A stretch of 64,000 nucleotides of DNA from JADHZC01 sp964409505 (GTDB lineage Bacteria > Pseudomonadota > Alphaproteobacteria > Rickettsiales > Rickettsiaceae): NCBI GenBank assembly GCA_964409505.1, contig CAYPDK010000009.1, forward strand, positions 1 through 64,000, read 5' to 3'. Under the pieces are notes generated by a model. It ran no database searches and was not told where the DNA came from. It saw only the letters and a program-made list of their open reading frames with translations. Below, one piece after another: positions 55,957 through 64,000 of this stretch (positions are counted from its first letter, which is position 1; the number at the start of each line of letters is the position of its first letter). The position numbers and the translations under genes were made by a program.

Positions 55957-56754
55957 ATGAGTAACCGTAAATCTTTTAGATCTTTTTTTAAAGATATTTT
56001 TAACCTGATAGTTCTCCTAGGCATTGCAATGCTGATTAGAATTTTAATAGCAGAGTTATTTTTTGTTCCTACAGGTTCCATGAAATTTACGATTCTTCCT
56101 GGAGATTACATTGTAGGTACAAAATATAATTATGGTTATAGTAGGTATTCTATTCCTTTTACTCCTGATATTTTGCCAGGAAAACGTATTTTTGGTAAAC
56201 AACCTTCAAGAGGTGATATTGTTATTATGAGACCTACTTTTATGAAGGATCGATTGGTTAAGAGATTAATTGGTTTGCCAGGGGATAAGATATATATCTT
56301 AGGGGATGAGCTATATATTAATGATGAGAGAATTTATAGAGCCTTTACAGGGACTGTTGAGGATGATTACGGTAATTTATATGATCAATTTCAAGAAATT
56401 TTACCAAGTGGTGTTAAATATTTTTCATATAAATCGAGAAAAGAAATTTATGATCAAAATAAATTTCAGAATTTTGGTCCTTATATTGTTCCAAAGGGAC
56501 ATTATTTCTTTCTCGGAGACAATAGAGATGAGTCAAGTGATAGTAGGTATTATATAGGGGCTGTCCCTTTTGAGAATCTTATAGGAAAGGCTCAATTTAT
56601 AGCATTTTCTACAAAAGAAAATTTGATTGAAAGAGACAAAAATTTTATAGAAATTATTAAGAAAATTCCTCAGTGGATTTCTTCTGTAAGATATAATAGA
56701 ATCTTTTCTTCTTTATATTTTGAAGTTGAAGTGAATCAAGCTGAAGTGAAATAA
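55957..56754 (+). CDS. lepB: Signal peptidase I (LepB)
   Basis: A 265-residue inner-membrane enzyme that removes signal peptides. One N-terminal transmembrane helix (about 14-36) precedes catalytic Ser41 in VPTGSMKFTILPGDY and Lys102 in DRLVKRLIGLPGD, forming the Ser-Lys dyad; GDNRDESSDSR is box E. bamA-lepB-rnc-era order is the standard alphaproteobacterial arrangement. The stop is 2 bases before rnc. Confidence 0.97.
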   Translation: MSNRKSFRSFFKDIFNLIVLLGIAMLIRILIAELFFVPTGSMKFTILPGDYIVGTKYNYGYSRYSIPFTPDILPGKRIFGKQPSRGDIVIMRPTFMKDRLVKRLIGLPGDKIYILGDELYINDERIYRAFTGTVEDDYGNLYDQFQEILPSGVKYFSYKSRKEIYDQNKFQNFGPYIVPKGHYFFLGDNRDESSDSRYYIGAVPFENLIGKAQFIAFSTKENLIERDKNFIEIIKKIPQWISSVRYNRIFSSLYFEVEVNQAEVK

Positions 56755-56756
56755 TA

Positions 56757-57437
56757 ATGAGTATTGAAAAATATATAAGGTACAATTTTAAAAACAAAGA
56801 GATACTGGAAGAGGCCTTATCTCACCCCTCTCTTAATAGTTTACCAAAAAAACCTAAAAGAGATTATGAAAGGTTGGAATTACTAGGGGATACAATACTC
56901 TCTTTTGTCATTACCGATATTTTGATTAAATTATATCCTATGGAAAAAGAGGGATTTTTATCAAAAATGAAGTCTGTATTGGTTTCTAAGGAAACATTAT
57001 TTGATGTGGCTCAAAAAATTAATCTAGGCAAATATATAATTGTCAGTAAGGCAGAAGAGGCAAATGACGGTAGAAAAAAAATTACTAATCTTTCTAATTC
57101 AATGGAAGCTATTTTAGCTGCTGTATATATTGATGGACAAGATCTTTCAAAAGTATATAAAATCATAAGTGATTTATGGTCTTCTAATATCGCTACTTTG
57201 GATTTAAAACAAAAGGATCCTAAGACTTTTTTACAAGAATGGGCTCATTCTCATAAGCACTCCTCTCCTAAATATGTTGTGCTTAGTAGAAAAGGTCAGA
57301 TGCATATTCCTGTATTCGAAGTAGAAGTCAATATTTCAGGAGTTACTAAAACAGCCAAAGGGCGATCTATCAAGATGGCTGAGAAAGCAGCTGCTCAGGA
57401 ATTTATTTCATCTTTTGTAAACAAAAAGGATGAGTGA
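56757..57437 (+). CDS. rnc: Ribonuclease III
   Basis: A 226-residue double-stranded-RNA endonuclease for rRNA processing. The signature is ERLELLGDTILSFVITD (about 39-55). A C-terminal dsRBD follows (about 150-222, KTAKGRSIKMAEKAAAQEF). Stop overlaps the era start by 8 bases. Confidence 0.97.
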   Translation: MSIEKYIRYNFKNKEILEEALSHPSLNSLPKKPKRDYERLELLGDTILSFVITDILIKLYPMEKEGFLSKMKSVLVSKETLFDVAQKINLGKYIIVSKAEEANDGRKKITNLSNSMEAILAAVYIDGQDLSKVYKIISDLWSSNIATLDLKQKDPKTFLQEWAHSHKHSSPKYVVLSRKGQMHIPVFEVEVNISGVTKTAKGRSIKMAEKAAAQEFISSFVNKKDE

Positions 57438-58293
57438 TAAAAAGATACTTTTGGTCTCTATTATAGGAGAGGCAAATGCTGGGAAATCTACCCTCCTAAA
57501 CAAGATAATAGGAGAGCAGATTTCAATAGTGACTCATAAAAAACAGACTACAAGATTTCCTATTACAGGAATCTGGACCAAGGATAGAACTCAAATTATT
57601 TTTTATGATACTCCGGGTATTTTTGATAAAGAGAAGATTATAGATAAAATGATGATTAAATCTTCCTGGAAATATATCTACTCTTCTAACGTTATATTGA
57701 TTTTGATGGATATAAGGAAGATAATGTCTGAATCTTTGACTTTGATCATTCAGAAATTAGTTGTCAAAAAATTTCAAATCATTTTTTTATGGAACAAGAT
57801 TGACATTGTAGACCAAAATTTTTGTGAGTCTAAAATTCAGATCTTTAAGAGTAGTTATCCTGATATAAGGGGGTTTTTGATTTCTGCGAAAGAGAACCTT
57901 GGAATAGATGAATTATTATCCTTTCTGAGTGACTTTGCTCCTAAGGGAGAATGGCTCTTTCAATCAGACCAGATAACAAATTTATCAACAAGAGTTCTTG
58001 CTTCAGAGATTACAAGGGAGGTGCTTTTACTTAATTTAAGACAAGAAGTACCTTATAATCTAATAGTTAATACTGATTCCTGGGAAGAAAAAAAGAATTT
58101 TATTAATATATATCAATCAATTATTGTGCAGACATTAGCCCATAAGAAGATTATACTTGGCACGAAAGGAGCTAGAATTAAAAAAATAGGAATTGAAGCT
58201 AGAACCAAAATATCTGCTCTACTTATGTCCAATGTTAACTTATACTTACACATCAAACTTTCTAAGCTAGAGAAAATAATGTTTAAAAAATAA
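57430..58293 (+). CDS. era: GTPase Era
   Basis: A 287-residue GTPase for 30S subunit assembly. G1 GEANAGKST, DTPGIFD (G3), NKID (G4) and a KH domain with GTKGARIKKIG. Overlaps rnc by 8 bases. fliR starts 12 bases later, a flagellar gene attached to a ribosome-assembly operon. Confidence 0.97.
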   Translation: MSDKKILLVSIIGEANAGKSTLLNKIIGEQISIVTHKKQTTRFPITGIWTKDRTQIIFYDTPGIFDKEKIIDKMMIKSSWKYIYSSNVILILMDIRKIMSESLTLIIQKLVVKKFQIIFLWNKIDIVDQNFCESKIQIFKSSYPDIRGFLISAKENLGIDELLSFLSDFAPKGEWLFQSDQITNLSTRVLASEITREVLLLNLRQEVPYNLIVNTDSWEEKKNFINIYQSIIVQTLAHKKIILGTKGARIKKIGIEARTKISALLMSNVNLYLHIKLSKLEKIMFKK

Positions 58294-58305
58294 TTTCTAT
58301 TAGAT

Positions 58306-59058
58306 ATGGAACTTAATCTTTATTCAGAAGTAATTAAATTTTTGGTTGTTTTTATCAGAGTTACTTCAGCAGTGATTAATTTTCCTATCATATCTACTAA
58401 ATATATTTTTAAAAGGGAAACGCTAAGCTTATGTATTATGTTTACTATTGCTCTTTTTCCTACAATCAGGCCTTATCTAGAAGATTTTTTTCAGAAGAGT
58501 AATGCTTATTTGCTAATATTAATGTCTGAAATACTCATAGGTATAATCATTACTATAGGAGCAAAATTTTATTTATATATTGCTTATATAATAGATTATA
58601 TGATTTCGTCTCTTTCTCTTTTTGGAGCTGTATCTTTGTTTGATAATAGTCAGAAAATAAATATATCTCTTTTTGGAAATTTTTTAATAATGAATATTAT
58701 TTTAATAGCTTTTATATTAGATATTCATCATATTTTTATTAAGGCAATTGTTCTTAGCTATCAAAAATTTCCTGTAGGGGAATTTGTAGAACAATATGAG
58801 GTTAGTAAATATGTTGTGACTATGGTTAATTCTAGTTTTGTACTAGCATTTAAGATTTCTGCTCCATTTTTTGTAGTAAATATCCTCTTTTCTTGTGCAG
58901 GGAGTATTTTGTCTAAACTAGTACCCAATTTTCAGGTATTTTTTGTAATGATGCCTTTACAAATACTAGCTACATTATTTACTCTCTATATTGTAAATAA
59001 CAACCTTATATATAAAGTTGTTAACTTAATCAAAGATAGTTTTATTTTTTTACTATAA
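58306..59058 (+). CDS. fliR: Flagellar export apparatus protein FliR
   Basis: A 250-residue membrane protein of the FliR/SctT family with about six helices, part of the FliPQR export gate core. Recognisable points are the N-terminal FIRVTSAVINFPIIS and the late SAPFFVVNILFSCAGSILSKLVPNFQVF segment (APxxx…P..QvF). Normal length (~250-260). It could instead be a type III secretion SctT, but motA/motB and FlhB in the same window favour flagella. Converges with hdaA. Confidence 0.87.
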   Translation: MELNLYSEVIKFLVVFIRVTSAVINFPIISTKYIFKRETLSLCIMFTIALFPTIRPYLEDFFQKSNAYLLILMSEILIGIIITIGAKFYLYIAYIIDYMISSLSLFGAVSLFDNSQKINISLFGNFLIMNIILIAFILDIHHIFIKAIVLSYQKFPVGEFVEQYEVSKYVVTMVNSSFVLAFKISAPFFVVNILFSCAGSILSKLVPNFQVFFVMMPLQILATLFTLYIVNNNLIYKVVNLIKDSFIFLL

Positions 59059-59081
59059 GGCTTTGTATGAAATAGTTTCTC

Positions 59082-59753
59082 TTAAGATTTTTTGTTCTTG
59101 GTTAGGTGATATATTTTTTTTATAAAAGGAATTGTAATTTTTCTTTTTAGTTTTAGAGAAAATGAGTTTAATGTCTTGATGAATGAGATGAGAGTACTAT
59201 ATTCTCTTGGAAGAATTTTCATTAAAAAATCAATAGTGTCTTGTCTTATTTCTACTGAGTAGTAACTAAATTTTTTAAGAATGAGCAGCTTTATAATATG
59301 ATGATCTGGAGGGTGTATTTGGATCTTTCTAAGAGTCATTATTCTGGAGGATAGATCGGGTAGAGAAAATTTCTTATTTGATGACGAAAGAATAAGTAAT
59401 TTTTTATTATATTCATGAATGATATTGAAATAATGAAGTAATTTTATTTCATTCCAAAGTTCTGAGTCTAAGTCATCAATTATCAGGAAATTGTACTTTT
59501 GTATAAAAGAAATTTCAAACTTTGATCTCGGAGATAAAAACTTAGCTCCATTGATGCTAGCCCAAATTTTTGCTAGGTAAGTCTTGCCAGATGATTTACT
59601 CCCTTCAATTAATAAACTGTTTTTATATGGCAATATTCCCCATTCACCTTGCAAACTAGAAATAGCATTATAGGCTTCCCAATTGCTTTGAGAGACTATG
59701 AAATCTTCATCTTTATCGGAATCAAAGGAAGGAAATGAAAATATTTTTTGCAT
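59082..59753 (-). CDS. hdaA: DnaA-related regulator HdaA (Hda homologue)
   Basis: A AAA+ ATPase of the DnaA/Hda group. From Met at 59753 (MQKIFSFPSFDSDKDEDF) it matches the usual Hda start of a short clamp-binding region then SQSNWEAY. An upstream ATG (59825) adds 24 residues and overlaps the AI-2E gene. Walker A GSKSSGKT, Walker B FLIIDDLD. Hda inactivates DnaA-ATP after initiation. The DUF2066-AI-2E-hdaA order is common in alphaproteobacteria. Confidence 0.85.
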   Translation of the reverse strand: MQKIFSFPSFDSDKDEDFIVSQSNWEAYNAISSLQGEWGILPYKNSLLIEGSKSSGKTYLAKIWASINGAKFLSPRSKFEISFIQKYNFLIIDDLDSELWNEIKLLHYFNIIHEYNKKLLILSSSNKKFSLPDLSSRIMTLRKIQIHPPDHHIIKLLILKKFSYYSVEIRQDTIDFLMKILPREYSTLISFIKTLNSFSLKLKRKITIPFIKKIYHLTKNKKS

Positions 59754-59821
59754 GATCAGATAGAAAAAATTATCCTGATAATAGAAAATTTGTGTCTTTA
59801 TAAAATTAACCCGACTAAAGA

Positions 59822-60913
59822 TCAATTGGCTGTATAAAATTTGCTCTTAACATATTTTTTCAATATATATTTAAAAAATACTCTAGATAAAGACATTATA
59901 GGTACAGATAAGATCATGCCTATAATTCCGTATATGTTTCCTCCTAGAATTATACCAAAAATAACTAATACAGGATGTAATCCAACGGTTGTACCTAATA
60001 CTTTTGGTGTTAAAAACCAACCTTCTAATATCCCACCTAAAGCAAAGATACCACATAAATAAAGTAATTCTATTTCAAAACCATAATAAAAATATGCGTT
60101 AATCATAATCAGGGTAAAAGAAAAAATTCCTCCTATAAAAGGTAAAATACTAAAAAAACCAGCAATAAGACTAAATAGCAAAAATAAATCCAGCTTTATC
60201 AGTGAAAAAAACAATGCATAATAGCAACTCATACTAAATATAATAATGCACTGTCCACGAATATATGAGGACATGATAAAATTAAATGTTTTTAAATATT
60301 TTAAATAAGATGTCTTGTACTTATATGGAATTAAATCTTGAAACTTAGACTTAATTGAATACCAGTCATATAAAAAATAGAAAAGAAGGAAGGGTACCAT
60401 TACAATTGTTACTATAAAATTTATCGTAGCTAATGTGTATCCCCATAGGCTGTTTATGATGTTAGACGCAATAATAAAAATTTCTTTGAAGAAATTTTGC
60501 ATTACTTTATTTAGATAATCTGAGATATTATCTATGCCTAAGTTTAGATTAAGATTTTCCAGAATATTTTTTACTTGTATTTCCTCTGAATTAAAGGTTG
60601 ATGTAAAGGCAATAATTCTTTCAATAAAGGCTACTAGCTGTTGGAAGATTATTGGAATTACGGTTAATATGCTTACTATAAACATAAGACAAAATACAGA
60701 ATATACAATAATGACACTTGTGTTAAAAGATAGAAAAGGTAATTTTTTGTTTAAGAAATTCACAGCAGGTATTATCAAATATGCTAGTATGTAGGAGATG
60801 ATAAATGGTACTAGGGAAGAAAATAAAAAATATAGTGCTAAAGGTACAATTATTACTAATAAGAATAAGAAAAATATTTTTGTATTTGAGATAGTTGCTT
60901 TTGCAGTGGACAT
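59822..60913 (-). CDS. AI-2E family transporter (PerM-like)
   Basis: A 363-residue membrane protein with about eight transmembrane segments, starting SLVPFIISYILAYLIIPAVN. The central FYDWYSIKSKFQDLIP and late GFFSILPFIGGIFSFTLI plus LGTTVGLHPVLVIFGI and IIGMILSVPI match the PerM/AI-2E family. The transported compound is unknown; the family name is not proof of AI-2 export. Contiguous with the DUF2066 gene (stop and start abut). Confidence 0.9.
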   Translation of the reverse strand: MSTAKATISNTKIFFLFLLVIIVPLALYFLFSSLVPFIISYILAYLIIPAVNFLNKKLPFLSFNTSVIIVYSVFCLMFIVSILTVIPIIFQQLVAFIERIIAFTSTFNSEEIQVKNILENLNLNLGIDNISDYLNKVMQNFFKEIFIIASNIINSLWGYTLATINFIVTIVMVPFLLFYFLYDWYSIKSKFQDLIPYKYKTSYLKYLKTFNFIMSSYIRGQCIIIFSMSCYYALFFSLIKLDLFLLFSLIAGFFSILPFIGGIFSFTLIMINAYFYYGFEIELLYLCGIFALGGILEGWFLTPKVLGTTVGLHPVLVIFGIILGGNIYGIIGMILSVPIMSLSRVFFKYILKKYVKSKFYTAN

Positions 60914-62092
60914 TTAGGCTCCTTGTCTTAGGTGGAATATGTATTTTGTTCCATCTTTCTCTTCTACATAGCTAAGATTTGTAAGATAAAAATGTTCACT
61001 TAATTCAAAGATGGACTCATAAATATTAAACGATACAGAATATATTTGTGTTTTTTCTTCTAGATCTGATTTTAAAAATTTTATGCTATACTGAGACTTA
61101 GGGTATATTGTAGAAAGCTTTTTTTTTAAAGATTTTAGCTCATTATCGTCGTAACTCAAAAATAGCATATCAAATTTTTGAAACTCACTCTTATCTGTTT
61201 CTTCAGTATTTTGAATTTTTTGGTAAAAAATTTTCTTTACCATTTTTTGCATGGCTGAGGAGTCATTACTCTTACTATATCTATCGATTATCATTTTTTC
61301 TATAAAACGTTCTATACTCAAGATTTGATTCTCAGAAGAGTCTTTTAGATCTACGTTATATACAAAATATGTAGGCTCAGAAGTGTAAAAAGATAGTTCC
61401 TTCACTTTAAATTTTATGTATAAAGCGCTGTTCTCTTCTTTAGTCCAAAATTCGTAATTTACTAAAATTACTTTTTTAAATAAGGAATTTCCAAAAAATT
61501 TAATAAAATCTTCATATGTATAGGTAGTTATCTCTTTTTTTAAATGTTCAATATTGTCTGAAATATTCCCTAAATATATACGGGCTTTCTTAAATTCTTG
61601 CTCATAATTTGTCCAGGGTATTAAATATTTATTTGAGTGAGACAAATATAAGTTATTTCCTTTTTCAAAAACAGGAATGATAAAACAATTGTAAAAATAG
61701 TTATGTATCTCTTTTTTTCCAAAGAGCAATAGCAGAGCATATAACTTTTCTACATCATAAAATACTGAAAAATTAGCTTTGTAGCTGGTACCTTCAAGTA
61801 TTTCAGTTACTGGAATAATCTTAGGGAAGATTTTTTTCAGATCTGTATAAGATATATTTGTATCTATTAGGTCCTTTGGAATTTCATATTTATCTAAAAT
61901 AAAAGAAAAAGCTTTCCTAAATGTATAGTCATATGCTTGAATTTTAGATTCATGAACATTATTTCCAGTTGCTTGTGAGTAAAATTGTGGTAGCTCTATA
62001 AGAAATGCAAAGCTGTAATTTGAAAAAACAAAAAAAATACATAATATCACTAAAGTAAAATTTGCTACCCTTCTCGATCTCATAATAATCAA
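60914..62092 (-). CDS. DUF2066 domain protein with signal peptide
   Basis: A 392-residue secreted or periplasmic protein. After a signal peptide (about residues 7-30) comes a DUF2066 region beginning ATGNNVHESKIQAYDYTFRKAF. No known active site is visible. Its position directly upstream of the AI-2E transporter and hdaA matches the conserved alphaproteobacterial cluster, from which the call mainly derives. Start at ATG 62092 or 62083. Function unknown. Confidence 0.65.
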   Translation of the reverse strand: MIIMRSRRVANFTLVILCIFFVFSNYSFAFLIELPQFYSQATGNNVHESKIQAYDYTFRKAFSFILDKYEIPKDLIDTNISYTDLKKIFPKIIPVTEILEGTSYKANFSVFYDVEKLYALLLLFGKKEIHNYFYNCFIIPVFEKGNNLYLSHSNKYLIPWTNYEQEFKKARIYLGNISDNIEHLKKEITTYTYEDFIKFFGNSLFKKVILVNYEFWTKEENSALYIKFKVKELSFYTSEPTYFVYNVDLKDSSENQILSIERFIEKMIIDRYSKSNDSSAMQKMVKKIFYQKIQNTEETDKSEFQKFDMLFLSYDDNELKSLKKKLSTIYPKSQYSIKFLKSDLEEKTQIYSVSFNIYESIFELSEHFYLTNLSYVEEKDGTKYIFHLRQGA

Positions 62093-62116
62093 ATAGTCAA
62101 TAAACTACAATTTTCT

Positions 62117-62812
62117 CTATACATCATCTTCGTTCTGTACAACTACTACCGAAGCAGGTCTTATGAGTCTTTCATTGATTCGGTATCCAATTTGCATAGT
62201 CTTTAAGATTTGTCCATCCTTATATTCTTGATTCTTTACCTTAGAAATTGCATAATGGGTATTATAATCAAATTTATCTCCTATATTTGGCTCTATACTG
62301 TACAGGTTGTTTTTTTCAAAAATCGAAGATAATTGCTTTTTAGTCATAAAAACTCCCTCTAGGATTTTTTCTGAAGATATGCCTTCTTCGTTTTGTAAAT
62401 CATCTGAACTACTTTTTTGGTTAAGAGCCATATCAAGACTGTCCATTACGGATAAAATTTCTTTGGCAAAATTAAAAATAGAGTACATTTTAGCTTCTTC
62501 TAACATCTTATTGGATCTTGATCTAAGATTTTCCATTTCTGCAAGAGTGCGTACAAATTTTTCTTTGAGTTCAGAAACTTGATTTTGTAAATCTGATATA
62601 AGCTTCTTTTCAGAATTTTTAGTTTCTAAGCTTTTTTTGTCAGACTTTAGTGCTTCCGAAATTTTATTCAGCACCTCTTCTTTAGAATCTTTCTCTTTAT
62701 GAGTCAAGTTTTCATTCTCATCTAACTCATCTAAATTTTTTTTTTCTTGTTTGAGATCTTTTTGTTTGGGATCTTTTTTATTTTTGGTATGTTCTATAGT
62801 CTTATCTAACAT
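62117..62812 (-). CDS. grpE: Nucleotide exchange factor GrpE
   Basis: A 231-residue DnaK cofactor. An unusually long Lys/Glu/Asp-rich N-terminal stretch (about 1-65) precedes the coiled coil with TLAEMENLRSRSNKMLEEA. The beta-domain carries FDYNTHYAIS, ILKTMQIGYRINERLIRPA and the ending VVVVQNEDD. dnaK is not adjacent. Sits between sodB and the DUF2066 gene. Confidence 0.96.
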   Translation of the reverse strand: MLDKTIEHTKNKKDPKQKDLKQEKKNLDELDENENLTHKEKDSKEEVLNKISEALKSDKKSLETKNSEKKLISDLQNQVSELKEKFVRTLAEMENLRSRSNKMLEEAKMYSIFNFAKEILSVMDSLDMALNQKSSSDDLQNEEGISSEKILEGVFMTKKQLSSIFEKNNLYSIEPNIGDKFDYNTHYAISKVKNQEYKDGQILKTMQIGYRINERLIRPASVVVVQNEDDV

Positions 62813-62909
62813 TTTTGTAGTTAATTTTTTAATTGGAATAAAATTTTAGCTTTCCTAAAAAGGCACTTGAATATCGGTATAACTGAATATTACTTTTAGC
62901 ACAAAAAAT

Positions 62910-63563
62910 TTAAGTAGATCTAGCTTTAATTTGATTAGCTGCAAATTCCCAATTTATCATATTTTTAATATATGATTCAACATAATCTCGACGTCTATTG
63001 CGGTAATCTATATAATACGCGTGCTCCCAAACATCACAAGTTAATATAGGAAATACTTCGTTGTTAAATAGCATAGGAAATTCTGCATTAGAGGTTTTTA
63101 TTATACGAAATTTTTTGTCCGCAAAAACTAACCAAGACCAACCGCTACCAAATTGTTTTAGAGAAGTGGATATGAACTCTTCTACGAACGCATCGTAGCT
63201 ACCAAAAGAATCCTTTATTATAGATGCAATTTTTTCTGGAGCTCTTCCTCCTCCATTTGGTTTGATCGATTGCCAAAAAAAACTATGGTTCCATATTTGA
63301 GCAGCATTATTAAAATATTGCATGTTTTGACTTTCATATGACTTGAACATTATCTGTTCAAGAGTGTGATTATGAAAAGATGTATCATTTTTCATAAAGG
63401 AGTTTAAATTTTGTACATATGTGGCATGGTGCTTTTTATAGTGATAGTCAAATGTTTCCTGAGAAAATCCAGAATTAAAGTCTTCTAGACTAAATGGTAG
63501 ATCTTGTAGAATAAAAGGATACCTAGATTGATTGGCATCAGTGCTATAAATTTTATCACTCAT
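62910..63563 (-). CDS. sodB: Superoxide dismutase (Fe/Mn)
   Basis: A 217-residue enzyme that dismutates superoxide. Metal ligands: His in YHYKKHHATYV, His in IWNHSFFWQSI, and Asp/His in DVWEHAYYIDYRNRR. Iron use is inferred from overall similarity to alphaproteobacterial SodB; the deciding outer-sphere residues cannot be judged by eye. Length slightly above the common ~200 because of an N-terminal extension of about 20 residues. Confidence 0.95.
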   Translation of the reverse strand: MSDKIYSTDANQSRYPFILQDLPFSLEDFNSGFSQETFDYHYKKHHATYVQNLNSFMKNDTSFHNHTLEQIMFKSYESQNMQYFNNAAQIWNHSFFWQSIKPNGGGRAPEKIASIIKDSFGSYDAFVEEFISTSLKQFGSGWSWLVFADKKFRIIKTSNAEFPMLFNNEVFPILTCDVWEHAYYIDYRNRRRDYVESYIKNMINWEFAANQIKARST

Positions 63564-63669
63564 ATTCGTATTTACTTACTAATAAAATTGGAAAAATTTT
63601 CTATTGAATATTACAATACTTGTTCGTGATTAGCAATATTTGTAAGAGATAATTTAAACAAGCCTCTTT

Positions 63670-64000
63670 TTATTTTATAGCAGATTTTTTTCTGTTTAGG
63701 TTTAATACGTATGAAATTACTTTTGCTACCTCTTTGAAATATTTATTTGGTATGTAAAAATCTATTTTTGTGTCTTTGTAGAGCGCTCTTGCTAAAGTGG
63801 GATTTTCTACTATTACTATGTCGTGTTCCTTTGCTAGCTGTTTTATATATTTAGCTATTAAATCTACTCCCTTAGCCTTACAAACAGGAGCACTCATTTC
63901 TTTGTGCTCATATTTAAGAGCAACCGCATAGTGAGTAGGATTAGAAATTATGACTGTAGTGTCTGGAATAATTTTTTTTAGGTTTCTCTTTATGAGGGCA
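63670..64000 (-). CDS. flhB: Flagellar biosynthesis protein FlhB, C-terminal part
   Basis: The frame runs off the window's right edge; only the last ~109 residues are seen. The autocleavage motif NPTH is followed by YAVALKYEHKEMSAPVC and KAKGVDLIAKYIK, and the protein ends in FYIPNKYFKEVAKVI. FlhB is the switch that changes export specificity from rod/hook to filament. An SctU-type paralogue is possible, but FliR and MotAB support flagella. An internal ATG at 63895-63897 is not the start. Confidence 0.93.
   Translation of the reverse strand, partial: ALIKRNLKKIIPDTTVIISNPTHYAVALKYEHKEMSAPVCKAKGVDLIAKYIKQLAKEHDIVIVENPTLARALYKDTKIDFYIPNKYFKEVAKVISYVLNLNRKKSAIK

Noticed and set aside
1..64000. 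CRISPR array, prophage or secretion-system cluster
   Set aside because: No regularly spaced repeats, phage structural genes, or contiguous type III/IV/VI genes are present. The flagellar genes are isolated.

Overview
This 64 kb window is AT-rich chromosomal sequence (roughly 30% G+C by eye) from an alphaproteobacterium. The best guess is a reduced, host-associated lineage related to Rickettsiales or Holosporales. Four things point there: a Mg-type 5-aminolevulinate dehydratase; CtaA, CtaG, HdaA and a DUF2066 protein; core genes scattered into short mixed operons; and an MrpE-MrpF pair separated from the rest of its antiporter. Unlike typical Rickettsia, it keeps flagellar genes (motA, motB, fliR, flhB) and polyhydroxybutyrate genes (phaB, phasin). 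The order-level placement is inference. No phylogeny was run.

Layout. 1-1,000: the 3' end of a restriction-modification specificity subunit, then tRNA-Tyr and tRNA-Gly. 1.1-9.6 kb: yidC, tRNA-Ser, a SixA-like phosphatase, mrpE-mrpF, a UbiH-type monooxygenase, a bifunctional beta-oxidation protein, an S49 peptidase and prmC. 9.6-12.1 kb: an A-type Fe-S carrier inside the largest gene-poor stretch, which also holds a 27-bp direct repeat and a decayed IS200-like relic. 12.1-19.4 kb: a minus-strand block with groEL-groES, ctaA, ispB, a PLD-family protein, ctaG, RNase D (apparently with a non-AUG start), ftsB and nfeD. 19.6-26.5 kb: a plus-strand block with a BON lipoprotein, rlpA, tyrS, fabZ, recA, fabG, acpP and fabF. 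26.6-33.8 kb: trhO, hflC-hflK, mrp, phasin, a DMT transporter, mlaC and the RNase P RNA. 33.8-41.2 kb: an esterase, motB-motA, tadA, a zinc-type exporter facing znuC-znuB, hemB, rplU and rpmA. 41.2-41.85 kb: a gap with a G-rich 14-bp tandem repeat. 41.9-53.1 kb: phaB, lpdA, an LppC-like lipoprotein, folD, cysQ, glyA, topA, dprA and a peroxiredoxin. 53.5-64 kb: bamA-lepB-rnc-era-fliR facing flhB, sodB, grpE, DUF2066, an AI-2E transporter and hdaA.

Working together, the genes cover envelope biogenesis (YidC, BamA, LepB, MlaC, RlpA, LppC, FtsB), fatty-acid synthesis (FabZ, FabG, AcpP, FabF) and respiratory assembly (CtaA, CtaG, UbiH-like, IspB). They also cover protein quality control (GroESL, GrpE, HflKC, NfeD), RNA processing (RNase P, RNase III, RNase D, TadA, TrhO), zinc balance and carbon storage. 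I found no CRISPR array, prophage, secretion-system cluster or clearly new multi-gene system. The most unusual items are the RNase D start, the G-rich repeat, the divergent zinc promoter palindrome, the IS200 relic and the scattered flagellar set.
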